From contig JBFMEX010000069.1 in assembly GCA_040752215.1 (NCBI GenBank), positions 26,751-90,750 of the forward strand: a DNA stretch of 64,000 nt. The letters are read 5' to 3'. A program made the translations under genes and the position numbers. The notes under the pieces were generated by a model. It was not told where the DNA came from, did no database searches, and saw only the letters and a list, made by a program, of their open reading frames with translations. Shown in pieces: positions 17,714-24,223 of this stretch (within the stretch, counting starts at the first letter, position 1; each line of letters begins with the position of its first letter). The stretch is from JBFMEX01 sp040752215. Its GTDB lineage: Bacteria > Pseudomonadota > Alphaproteobacteria > Rhizobiales > Hyphomicrobiaceae.

Positions 17714-18325
17714 ATGCCAGCGCGCAAACCGAAGCACCAGCTACCGGCAAAGCTTCCGCCTGACGCTTACCCGCAAACGCTGAAGGCGTGTCGGGAAGCG
17801 CTCACCGCGTGCCATGAAGCGCTCTACGAGTGCTTGGAGGCGCTGGCCGCGTACCGGGATCTGGAAACGCTGAAATTCCCTGACCAGCCTGAACGGCGCG
17901 CGGCTCTCGAAAGGCTCTGCCTGCGGTTGGGCATCGATTTCGGCACCGAACCTATCTGGCTGTGGGTGCTGATCGGCCTTGAACTCGCCCGCGATACCCC
18001 TGAGTTCAAACCCCGCAAGCGTAGGGGCAGGAAACCTGGCTCTCGAAACAGCGTGGAAACATACGATGAGAGCGATCGGGTGCTAGTCCAACAAGCAGCG
18101 GCGCGGGCGGCAGCCGCCGGCAGTTTGGACAAGCTCGACACACTCGAAGGGGTTATCAGCCACCTCTTCCCCGAGTTTGAATTCAGGAAGCAGATCAGAA
18201 GAGTGGCGAGAGAAGCACTTGAGACCGGCCGTCTAAGCCCGGACAAATCGGAAAAGGCCCACATTGACCGACTGAAGAGGTGTGCTGCTGCCAGGGGTGG
18301 CGCCAGCGAGCGCAGGCACAAATAA
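17714..18325 (+). CDS. Island protein of unknown function
   Basis: A 203-residue protein I do not recognise. ATG 17714 is preceded by AAGGAAC. The N-terminal third has a heptad-like run (TLKACREALTACHEALYECL EALAAY) suggesting a helical, possibly coiled-coil segment with regularly spaced Cys and His. The middle has an RKRRGRKPGSRN basic patch, as found in DNA-binding proteins. The C-terminal part is helical and basic. It follows the integrase gene on the same strand after 100 bases. Confidence 0.65.
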   Translation: MPARKPKHQLPAKLPPDAYPQTLKACREALTACHEALYECLEALAAYRDLETLKFPDQPERRAALERLCLRLGIDFGTEPIWLWVLIGLELARDTPEFKPRKRRGRKPGSRNSVETYDESDRVLVQQAAARAAAAGSLDKLDTLEGVISHLFPEFEFRKQIRRVAREALETGRLSPDKSEKAHIDRLKRCAAARGGASERRHK

Positions 18326-18406
18326 TTCGGCGCCCAATTTTCTGGGGTTGTGCAGGTGCACGGTTCCAAGGGAACACATTGGCACCAATGATTACGCGAG
18401 GTGCCC

Positions 18407-18646
18407 ATGACGAATCCCAGCGCAACCGAGACTGCCACCCGTAACAGGGTTTCCGGCAGTACGATTCCAGTTCAGAAGCTCTCCTTCACGGTGTCGGAGG
18501 CAAGTGCAGCAACCGGCATCGGTAGGACATCCCTTTACATGCTGATCGCGGACGGAAAGCTGCGCGCGGTCAAAGCCGCTGGCCGGCGCCTGATCCTCAA
18601 GGCCGACCTCGAAGACTTCCTCGCCTCCTGCCGCGACGCGCGGTGA
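18407..18646 (+). CDS. Excisionase-like helix-turn-helix protein (MerR-type HTH_17)
   Basis: A 79-residue DNA-binding protein. ATG 18407 is preceded by GAGG. The C-terminal 55 residues form an HTH_17 domain: FTVSEASAATGIGRTSLYML, then IADGKLRAVKAAGRRLILKA and DLEDFLASC. Such proteins in integrative elements act as excisionases or AlpA-like activators of the integrase or replication genes. The position near the integrase supports a recombination-directionality role, which is an inference. Confidence 0.82.
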   Translation: MTNPSATETATRNRVSGSTIPVQKLSFTVSEASAATGIGRTSLYMLIADGKLRAVKAAGRRLILKADLEDFLASCRDAR

Positions 18647-18654
18647 GGTGTCCC

Positions 18655-19059
18655 ATGGCGACCTATGCCAGCGGGGCACCGCAACCGGCGTGTCCCAAGA
18701 CAGGCGATAGCGCGCAATGCGCTGCCCTTGTCGCCCATCAGCTAGCGTGCACCCGAACGTGGACGTTCGCTTGGCCGCCTCAGTTCGAACGGTACCGTTT
18801 CGAGCCCGACCTGAAGGCGTTCGCGGCTTGGTTGGCGGAGATCGGCGAAACCGACCTGCCACGCCGGAAACTCACCAGCCTCTATGCCGAATATTGCGAG
18901 GTCAACGAGGTGCGCCCGCTGCCGTGGGGGCGTTTCGATCGGTCGCTGAAGCCCGCCGGCTTCGTGCGCTACCGAACAAGCCGGCCCGGCCGGCCGTGGC
19001 ACTACGCCGTTGACGAGCCCAGCGCTGCCATCGTGCTCCGATACCGGAGGGCAGCTTGA
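18655..19059 (+). CDS. Island protein of unknown function, possible winged-helix domain
   Basis: About 134 residues from ATG 18655, which has GTGAGGTG upstream; an in-frame GTG at 18643 overlaps the previous stop. The region RYRFEPDLKAFAAWLAEIGE to LTSLYAEYCEVNEVRPLPWG to RFDRSLKPAGFVRYR has the helix-helix-helix-strand rhythm of winged-helix domains seen in phage and plasmid replication proteins, but I cannot place it in a family. It is tightly packed between the HTH gene and the next small gene, implying one operon. Confidence 0.6.
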   Translation: MATYASGAPQPACPKTGDSAQCAALVAHQLACTRTWTFAWPPQFERYRFEPDLKAFAAWLAEIGETDLPRRKLTSLYAEYCEVNEVRPLPWGRFDRSLKPAGFVRYRTSRPGRPWHYAVDEPSAAIVLRYRRAA

Positions 19060-19448
19060 TGCACAGGATCGAGCTCGAACGCATGGGCTGCACCGCGCGC
19101 GGCGACCGCTGGCGCGTCTGGTTCAAAGGCGCGGTCCTGATCGCCAGCGCCCGCGATCCCGAGCATGGAGCGGCGCGTGCCCTTCTGGCGCTGGGATACA
19201 CCGGCATGGTGGAAGTCTGGCACATCGGGGCCGCCCATCCGGCCATCCGCCTAGACATCGAGCAATCGGCCGTTCGGACGGTTGTCGAGAGCGAGAGGCA
19301 TGGCCCGCGCCTGCGCATGTGGCGACCGCGCCCGCGAACTCCGACGCCGATTGCCGGTGTGCGGGGAAGGGCAGGAACGGCCAAACGCGATCGGTCGGCT
19401 ACCACCCCAGCCAAAACAGCCAGCGGCCGCCAAAGCGCGGCCCCGTAA
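19059..19448 (+). CDS. Island protein of unknown function
   Basis: About 129 residues from ATG 19059, overlapping the preceding stop (TGATG) with GGAGGG upstream, so translation is probably coupled. The N-terminal 70 residues (MGCTARGDRWRVWFKGAVLI, then DPEHGAARALLALGYTGMVE) look like a small alpha/beta domain. The C-terminal 50 are Arg/Pro/Thr-rich and probably disordered, typical of nucleic-acid-binding tails. I do not recognise a family. Confidence 0.6.
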   Translation: MHRIELERMGCTARGDRWRVWFKGAVLIASARDPEHGAARALLALGYTGMVEVWHIGAAHPAIRLDIEQSAVRTVVESERHGPRLRMWRPRPRTPTPIAGVRGRAGTAKRDRSATTPAKTASGRQSAAP

Positions 19449-19571
19449 CGCAGCAATCGCCGATCCTGTCTCGCGTCCGCAAAGCAATGTCCGAAAACAA
19501 CTCCGCCGCCCCGGTGGCACCCGGAAGCGGCGGCAAATCAAAAGCTAAGACAGCGAGTGTGTATCGCGTCG

Positions 19572-19617
19572 GCCCCTGAAAGACAAGGGGCACGCTGTCG
19601 ATCCAAAGAGGATCGAC
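19572..19617 (+). promoter_or_regulatory. Two hairpins in the leader of the AAA_25 gene, the second covering its ribosome binding site
   Basis: GCCCCT (19572-19577) pairs with AGGGGC (19586-19591), and GTCGATCC (19597-19604) pairs perfectly with GGATCGAC (19610-19617) around a 5-base loop. The start codon is at 19622. The only Shine-Dalgarno-like sequence (AAAGAGGA, 19605-19612) lies in the loop and right arm of the second hairpin, so folding would restrict initiation. The 170-base gap 19449-19621 otherwise holds no gene. Confidence 0.6.
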
Positions 19618-19621
19618 CATC

Positions 19622-21289
19622 ATGCACAACACCTCCCATGAACTGAACGGCGCTGGGCCGTCCAACGATGACGACGAAGCTGGATCGGTCGTCTACATCG
19701 TGCCCGGCGCAAATGACGCCAGATGCCGCCACCTCATAACCGCTCTCGTGAAGGCGCGACTGGACAATCACGTGCTGCCAGGCAGCGAGCCCGGTGAAAT
19801 GGAGCTCCCAAGGGGCGCTCGATACGTCACACTGCTGGCCGACAGCCGGGACGCGGCTGCGCGCTGGCAGGTGCCAATTACACGCTGGCAGCGTGACGGG
19901 ATTACCGTCTGCCTTTGGCTGCCGCCCGACGGAAATCGGTGGGCTAACATCGGAGATTTGGCGAGCGCGGGTGATGATGACGCGGTCGCGCAAGCACTCG
20001 ATGGCGATCTGGCGCGGGACGAAGGCCGATTATTCGCGCCTGAAGCGGATCGCTCTCAGCCGGCCTGCGTGACGCGTTGCCTGGCCGATATTGAGCCCAC
20101 ACCGATTGCTTGGCTTTGGGAGAGCCGTTTGGCACTCGGCAAGCTCAACCTGATCGCCGGTCAGCCCTGCCTCGGCAAGTCCCAACTGACGGCGCTTCTC
20201 GCCGCCACGGTTACGAATGGCGGCCTATGGCCCGACGGAGCTCGTGCGCCGCGCGGGAGCGTGGTGATGATATCGTGCGAGGACGACGTTGCCGATACTG
20301 TCGTGCCCCGAATGATAGCCGTCGGCGCCGACCTCAGCCGGGTTCATGTTCTCGATTGGCGCATTGAGACTGACGAGAACGGCCAACTGAGGCGGCGGAT
20401 ATTCGACATCGGCCGCGACGCTGAGGCTCTGCGCACGACGGCAAACCAGATTGGTGAAGTGCGCCTAATCGTCATCGACCCCATCTCCGCATACGTCGGC
20501 AAGGTTGACAGTCACAAGAACTCGGACGTTCGCGGTGCCCTCGCGCCGTTGCAGGAGGTGGCCGCCGAGATTGGCGCCTGCGTGATCCTAGTCTCCCATT
20601 TGAACAAGGGCTCGACTGATGGCGCCGCCATGTCGCGCGTGTCCGGCTCTGGAGCCTTTGTCGCCGCAGCGCGGTCGGCCTGGCTCGTGGCGCAGCACCC
20701 ATCGGACGAGCAGCGGCGCGTTTTCACACCCCTCAAGAACAACATAGGCGACGATCAGACGGGGTTCGCCTACGAGATCAAAGGTGTGATCCTCGAAAAC
20801 GGCATCAGCACGTCCTGCGTGGAGATCGACCCGACGCCCGTTCGCGTCAGCCCGGAGGAAGCACTCACCCCCAGCAACGGCGATGAGGCCGGCAGGCTCG
20901 AGGACGCGGAAGAGTTTCTGCGCGAAGAGCTGCGAGACGGAGTGCGGCCGGTCAAATATCTCAAAAAGGCCGTTGATGATGCGGGCCACAAATGGCGGAC
21001 CATCGAGCGTGCAAAGGAGCGGCTAGGCGTGATCGCTAGAAAGGGTGGGTTTGGCGAAGGCTGGAGCTGGGAATTGCCCACGGCGAAGGCCGCCAAAAAT
21101 CCCGAAGACCGCCAAGACCGCCACTCGCCAATGGACGCCAGGGATGGCGGAGTTGGGTGCCGGAACGGCACAAGGCACGAAGTCCGCCAAGACCGCCCGC
21201 CCAAAAATCTTGGCGGTCTTGGCGGTCTTGGCGGTCTTCAGGCGGTCGCGCCACACTTTGATGACGATGTAGAGGAGGGGCGCATTTGA
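19622..21289 (+). CDS. AAA_25 (RepA-like) ATPase, predicted island replication helicase
   Basis: A 555-residue RecA-fold ATPase of the AAA_25 group, which includes RepA-type hexameric helicases of plasmids and phages. The N-terminal 150 residues have no recognised domain. The Walker A motif is AGQPCLGKSQ (about 179-188), with Cys where Gly is usual. The sensor region VVMISCEDDVADTVVPRM and Walker B RLIVIDPISAY (281-291) follow, then VILVSHLNKG (321-330) with the conserved His of this group. The C-terminal 70 residues are a linker ending in GGLGGLGGLQ, encoded by 9-bp DNA repeats. It is probably the element's replicative helicase; no separate primase is seen. Confidence 0.8.
   Translation: MHNTSHELNGAGPSNDDDEAGSVVYIVPGANDARCRHLITALVKARLDNHVLPGSEPGEMELPRGARYVTLLADSRDAAARWQVPITRWQRDGITVCLWLPPDGNRWANIGDLASAGDDDAVAQALDGDLARDEGRLFAPEADRSQPACVTRCLADIEPTPIAWLWESRLALGKLNLIAGQPCLGKSQLTALLAATVTNGGLWPDGARAPRGSVVMISCEDDVADTVVPRMIAVGADLSRVHVLDWRIETDENGQLRRRIFDIGRDAEALRTTANQIGEVRLIVIDPISAYVGKVDSHKNSDVRGALAPLQEVAAEIGACVILVSHLNKGSTDGAAMSRVSGSGAFVAAARSAWLVAQHPSDEQRRVFTPLKNNIGDDQTGFAYEIKGVILENGISTSCVEIDPTPVRVSPEEALTPSNGDEAGRLEDAEEFLREELRDGVRPVKYLKKAVDDAGHKWRTIERAKERLGVIARKGGFGEGWSWELPTAKAAKNPEDRQDRHSPMDARDGGVGCRNGTRHEVRQDRPPKNLGGLGGLGGLQAVAPHFDDDVEEGRI
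21107..21247 (+). repeat. Iteron-like 9-bp direct and inverted repeats inside the AAA_25 gene
   Basis: GACCGCCAAGACCGCC at 21107-21122 and CCGCCAAGACCGCC at 21184-21197 face an inverted block of three perfect tandem TTGGCGGTC units plus one degenerate unit at 21210-21247. The arms CCGCCAAGACCGCC (21184-21197) and GGCGGTCTTGGCGG (21212-21225) form a perfect 14-bp hairpin. The encoded protein segment is low-complexity, so the DNA itself may be the selected feature, for example an origin or a protein-binding array. Confidence 0.7.
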
Positions 21290-22038
21290 GGCCCGCGCTT
21301 GACATTGTCCGCGATGCCACTGCCCGCGGGGTCTCGTTGCAGCCCGACGGCACCGACATCCTGCACCGGGGGCCACGCGGCGCACTTGGAACAGCCCTGC
21401 TGGACGAGATCAAGGCTCGCAAGGGCGACATCATTGCCGAGCTGCAACGGCGATCTGCCAACCATGGAGCCGAAGGCAGCCCTGGCGACGTTGGCGGGCT
21501 GGAGCTGCCTCCGCCATGCCCAGCCGACGTTGCCGAGCGTGCCGCCTTCCTTCAAGAGAGCGCCGGTCTCTCTCGCATCGAAGCGGGCCTAGACGCGCTG
21601 GCCGAACATGGGTTCGCACATTGGGATGCCCTTGCCGAAGCGCATCGCGAGCACATCCGCGCCGCCTTGGATCGCCTGCCAGCGCCGCGAGACGCAGAGG
21701 GGCGTCGGCTCCTCGAGATGACGCGCACCTTCGTTGCCTCGCCCTCGTTTCCACAGGCCGTCGCGCTGGGCTGGGCCCTGATCGACCTATTCGGGGTTGC
21801 CCCAGTCGCGCCACGCGTCCGCGTCGGCGAGCAAGGGCTGGTCACGTCGCTGGCGCTGTCACCCATTGGCGGGAGAGTGGAAGTCTTGGCTGAGGACGGC
21901 GCGCTGATACGCACCAATTCGGGAGCGCGGCAGACGTACCGCCGGTTCACGATGGCCATGAATGGTGCTGTCTGTTGGTGGGAGTGCTTACGCGTTGACG
22001 AATTGACGGACGACCGTAGCCTATGGAGGTCAAAGTGA
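21286..22038 (+). CDS. Island protein with N-terminal TubC_N-like domain
   Basis: A 250-residue protein, probably starting at TTG 21286 (AGGAGG about 8 bases upstream), overlapping the ATPase stop by 4 bases. The first 55 residues (DIVRDATARGVSLQPDGTDI, RGALGTALLDEIKARKGDII, AELQRR) match the TubC N-terminal docking domain pattern, which also appears next to AAA_25 ATPases in mobile elements. The rest, including MTRTFVASPSFPQAVALGWA and LIDLFGVAP, is helical and not assigned. Close coupling suggests a helicase partner or loader; this is inferred. Confidence 0.65.
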   Translation: MRPALDIVRDATARGVSLQPDGTDILHRGPRGALGTALLDEIKARKGDIIAELQRRSANHGAEGSPGDVGGLELPPPCPADVAERAAFLQESAGLSRIEAGLDALAEHGFAHWDALAEAHREHIRAALDRLPAPRDAEGRRLLEMTRTFVASPSFPQAVALGWALIDLFGVAPVAPRVRVGEQGLVTSLALSPIGGRVEVLAEDGALIRTNSGARQTYRRFTMAMNGAVCWWECLRVDELTDDRSLWRSK

Positions 22039-22430
22039 TCAGCAAATTCGCTCCCGAGACGCAGCGCGCATTCGAACTCAATGAGGCGAGCCGCGACGGC
22101 AGCTTTCAGGCTGGTGACGTACTGCTCTGCGTCCCCATCGCAGCCGCTCGCGCGAAGCCTTTGCCGGGCGATCTCATTGTCATCGAGACTGCGAGCGAGG
22201 CCGGAACCGATCTCGCCACGCTGGTCAACGGCTCTCTCGTCAGTCTGTTTTCGGGCACACTCTGCACCCCTTCACCGACTGTGCGCTCGCACTGGCTCGC
22301 GATCGCCGTGCAGCGGCCACTCGACAGCGCGGAACCGTACCAGTCGGATGCAGGTGGTACGGTTGAACCGGCCCCGTTTGCCGTACCAGTGGCCCGTACC
22401 AGTACGGCTGACCCGTTCCGGTCCGCTTGA
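22035..22430 (+). CDS. Small island protein of unknown function
   Basis: About 131 residues from GTG 22035. GGAGG lies 5 bases upstream and the start overlaps the previous stop by 4 bases; ATG 22023 is less likely because that site overlaps it. The stretch SFQAGDVLLCVPIAAARAKP, then LPGDLIVIETAS, is reminiscent of the beta-strands of S24/LexA-like domains, but I see no catalytic Ser/Lys pair and do not claim membership. The C-terminal 40 residues are low-complexity and are encoded over a cluster of CCGTACCAGT repeats. Confidence 0.55.
   Translation: MISKFAPETQRAFELNEASRDGSFQAGDVLLCVPIAAARAKPLPGDLIVIETASEAGTDLATLVNGSLVSLFSGTLCTPSPTVRSHWLAIAVQRPLDSAEPYQSDAGGTVEPAPFAVPVARTSTADPFRSA
22335..22408 (+). 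repeat. Cluster of CCGTACCAGT 10-mers with inverted copies
   Basis: Exact copies of CCGTACCAGT lie at 22335-22344, 22381-22390 and 22394-22403. Inverted GGTACGG is at 22356-22362 and a partial inverted copy (CAGTACGG) at 22401-22408. They fall in the low-complexity 3' end of a gene, so they may be a binding array for an island protein. Confidence 0.55.
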
Positions 22431-22536
22431 AGACCAGCGCGAGATGGCGACCCACCAGGACGCCGAGCCCGCGTCCAGACCCCTGTAACAACAGGGCAAC
22501 ATCAGCGGGTCGGTAAGGCATTTCCTGACCTGTACG

Positions 22537-22630
22537 CGCGGGCGCGCGCGAAGAAAAAGGGGCCTGCTGATACAACAGCCGTTAAGAGGGTGGAGACAAC
22601 GGCTTCGGAAGCACGGTCGCGCGTACCGGC
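22537..22630. repeat. Repeat copy A flanking the island cargo gene
   Basis: Segment around CGCGCGAAGAAAAAGGGGCC, then TGCTGATACAACAGCCGTTA and AGAGGGTGGAGACAAC. It aligns without large gaps to 23443-23545, with blocks such as CTGATACAAC shared exactly. On the minus strand both copies translate to similar peptides (VVSTLLTAVVSAGPFF and LVSALLMAVVSVRPFV), so the repeat may derive from coding DNA. The remainder of 22431-22635 holds no convincing gene, though one plus-strand frame is open throughout. Confidence 0.6.
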
Positions 22631-22635
22631 AACAG

Positions 22636-23313
22636 TCAACATTGCGGCAGGTGCTGTCGGACCTTTTCGAGCGAGTACGCTCCGGCGAGCGCACGATCGA
22701 TCATTGCAATGGCTGCCAGCACGGTACCGGTGGGCCACGGCTCGTCCGGCTCGTCGGGAATTGGGAAGCAGCCGCCCGCGTGGTAGCTGACCATGACCCA
22801 GTTTCGGGGCGCCAACGTCGTGTACCAGGCGGCGGTCCTGGCATGCGAGCAGGCACCGTAGGCGCGGCTGGCGGCAGGCAGGAGGTGGCCGCGGGCATCG
22901 CGAAAACGCTCTTCGTTGGTTACGTGGCCGATGGTCCATCCTGCCACATTGGCCGCGTGACTGGCCGCCTCGAGCGTACCGGCTGACATCACCTCCTCGG
23001 CCATTTCAGGAGCACCCGCCACCCGCAAATACATGGGCACCAACACCCACGTCAGGACTTCGGCCAGGTAGGTGGCATGTTGGCGATCGATGTCTGTGAT
23101 CGGTAGCTCATCCTCGATCAGAAGCCCGCGCCGATGCATGGCTTCCATCATTTCAGGAGGGGCACCGCAATTCACGAAAGTCCAACTGAGCGAGTTAAGG
23201 GTCTCGCTGGGAGAGCCGACCGGAAGGTCTGGCCGTGCGGCAAGAGCCCCAGATCGATAGGAAGCGAGTGCTACGGCTCCCGCGGCGGCGGCAAGAAAGC
23301 AACGGCGATCCAT
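22636..23313 (-). CDS. Exported protein of unknown function (island cargo)
   Basis: A 225-residue protein I do not recognise. I chose ATG 23313, with GAGGAG upstream. The N-terminus is MDRRCFLAAAAGAVALASYR, a signal peptide with twin Arg followed by Cys-Phe-Leu, compatible with Tat export though not a perfect SRRxFLK motif. The mature part is rich in Trp, His, Met and Cys (WTIGHVTNEERFRDARGHLL, SYHAGGCFPIP). It is the only island gene on the minus strand and lies between two copies of a diverged repeat, suggesting separate acquisition as cargo. Confidence 0.65.
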   Translation of the reverse strand: MDRRCFLAAAAGAVALASYRSGALAARPDLPVGSPSETLNSLSWTFVNCGAPPEMMEAMHRRGLLIEDELPITDIDRQHATYLAEVLTWVLVPMYLRVAGAPEMAEEVMSAGTLEAASHAANVAGWTIGHVTNEERFRDARGHLLPAASRAYGACSHARTAAWYTTLAPRNWVMVSYHAGGCFPIPDEPDEPWPTGTVLAAIAMIDRALAGAYSLEKVRQHLPQC

Positions 23314-23442
23314 ACGGAGAGTCTCCTCGATGAAACAAAAATAAGTATACCACAAACAGGTTGCCGCGACCCCGTACAACCATTTGATATTTCAAGTGAA
23401 ATAACGCTACTCTGAGCGCAATCCGCGACGCCCGTCGCGACG

Positions 23443-23545
23443 CCGGGACCCTGCGCGCGAGCGCGCACGGTAACGAAGGGCCTCACTGATACAACTGCCA
23501 TTAGTAGGGCGGAAACAAGGGCTCGAAAGCGCGGCCAAGGGCCTC
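23443..23545. repeat. Repeat copy B flanking the island cargo gene
   Basis: Partner of the segment at 22537-22630, containing GCGCGCGAGCGCGCACGG, then GGGCCTCACTGATACAACTG and GTAGGGCGGAAACAAGGGCT. By hand alignment roughly three quarters of positions match copy A. The 360 bases from 23314 to 23678 otherwise contain no gene I can support; an AT-rich stretch at 23335-23405 may be the promoter of the cargo gene. Confidence 0.6.
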
Positions 23546-23678
23546 CGATGCCTGACACAACCGGCATCCACAGGGACACCTGACGTGCGGCGCCGAGTTG
23601 GGACCCGTATTGGGGCCGAATACCAAGCATTTTGGAAAAGTTCGCTAGTTCAATCTGATAGCAGGCTGGCGTGGCGCT

Positions 23679-23692
23679 CCTACGGGGCGCCA
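23679..23692 (+). other. attR: distal island junction
   Basis: CCTACGGGGCGCCA is an exact copy of the last 14 bases of tRNA-Glu (16114-16127). Upstream bases do not continue the tRNA sequence, so this is a short attachment-site copy and not a second tRNA. It sits about 130 bases after repeat copy B and before the HEPN module. Confidence 0.75.
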
Positions 23693-23905
23693 TTTCTCCA
23701 TAGTCGGTTCGAACGCCAGCGCGTCCGGACACCTGCCGTGCCTCCCGCATGATTGCGTCGACTTCCCCGAGCAGAACCCTGCGGCATCCCAAGAACAAGC
23801 CATCAGCCTGTTCGCGCGCCGCCATGATCGACAGTCTGGTGGACATCGGAGTTCGAGCAAGCAGCCATGTTTGGCGGCCGCCATTTTATGGCATAAGATA
23901 TTTCT
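23693..23905. other. Spacer between island end and HEPN module
   Basis: About 210 bases without a supported gene. An AT-rich run just before 23906 (GGCATAAGATATTTCT) could be a -10 region for the HEPN operon, with little or no leader. Confidence 0.35.
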
Positions 23906-24223
23906 ATGAGCGGTACAGTGCTCATGGCTGTTGACGACAAGATCGTCGAACTGATCAAAGCGACTGTGCGTGAGAGCATGCAAGTCTACGGTTTGCGTGA
24001 CGTGTCCGTGCGGGCTGACGAGGACCACGAGGGCGAGCCCGCGCTGTTCATCGAGGCCGACTACGACCTGACGGACAGGCCGATCGACACGACCGTGACG
24101 GCAGCGCTGACAACCAAACTACGCGACAAGCTGTGGGCGGCCGGGGAGGCACGGTTTCCGCACATTCGTCACAAGTTTCCTGAAGCGCAGAAGGTCAGGC
24201 CGCGCCGGAGAGCGAATGCGTGA
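23906..24223 (+). CDS. Small protein coupled to a HEPN-domain gene, possible antitoxin
   Basis: A 105-residue protein. ATG 23906 opens the frame but lacks a good ribosome binding site, and ATG 23924 (MAVDDKIVELIKATV) is a reasonable alternative. The sequence has an alpha-beta pattern (VSVRADEDHEGEPALFIEAD, then IDTTVTAALTTKLRDKLWAA) and a conserved-looking RFPHIRHKF near the end. I recall similar small proteins beside HEPN genes in alphaproteobacteria but know no family name. The GTGA overlap with the next gene implies coupled translation. It lacks the nucleotidyltransferase GS motif of classical MNT partners. Confidence 0.65.
   Translation: MSGTVLMAVDDKIVELIKATVRESMQVYGLRDVSVRADEDHEGEPALFIEADYDLTDRPIDTTVTAALTTKLRDKLWAAGEARFPHIRHKFPEAQKVRPRRRANA

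Larger units (their letters stand above)
16114..23692. mobile_element. Integrative genomic island inserted at tRNA-Glu (about 7.6 kb)
   Basis: Bounded by 14-bp direct repeats of the tRNA 3' end, it carries an integrase at the tRNA side, an excisionase-like HTH gene, five small genes of unknown role, an AAA_25 (RepA-like) ATPase and an exported protein. By eye its codon usage is less GC-biased than the core genes. I see no relaxase, type IV secretion, capsid, terminase or transposase genes. The set resembles P4-like satellites or small integrative elements that excise and replicate but depend on a helper for transfer. This class assignment is inference. Confidence 0.75.

Noticed and set aside
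21107..21247. CRISPR array
   Set aside because: Units are 9 bp, contiguous and in inverted blocks with no unique spacers; no cas genes in the window.
22590..22790. Plus-strand open frame running from repeat copy A into the cargo gene
   Set aside because: Overlaps the cargo gene antisense and lacks a start signal; kept only as an observation about the repeat.
23679..23692. Second partial tRNA gene
   Set aside because: Only the 14-bp acceptor/CCA end is present; bases upstream do not form T or anticodon arms, so it is an attachment-site copy.
23271..23846. 191-codon minus-strand frame across the island end
   Set aside because: It crosses the attachment site and repeat copy B and overlaps the start of the cargo gene; no ribosome binding site or domain. 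It may contain old coding DNA but I cannot support a gene.
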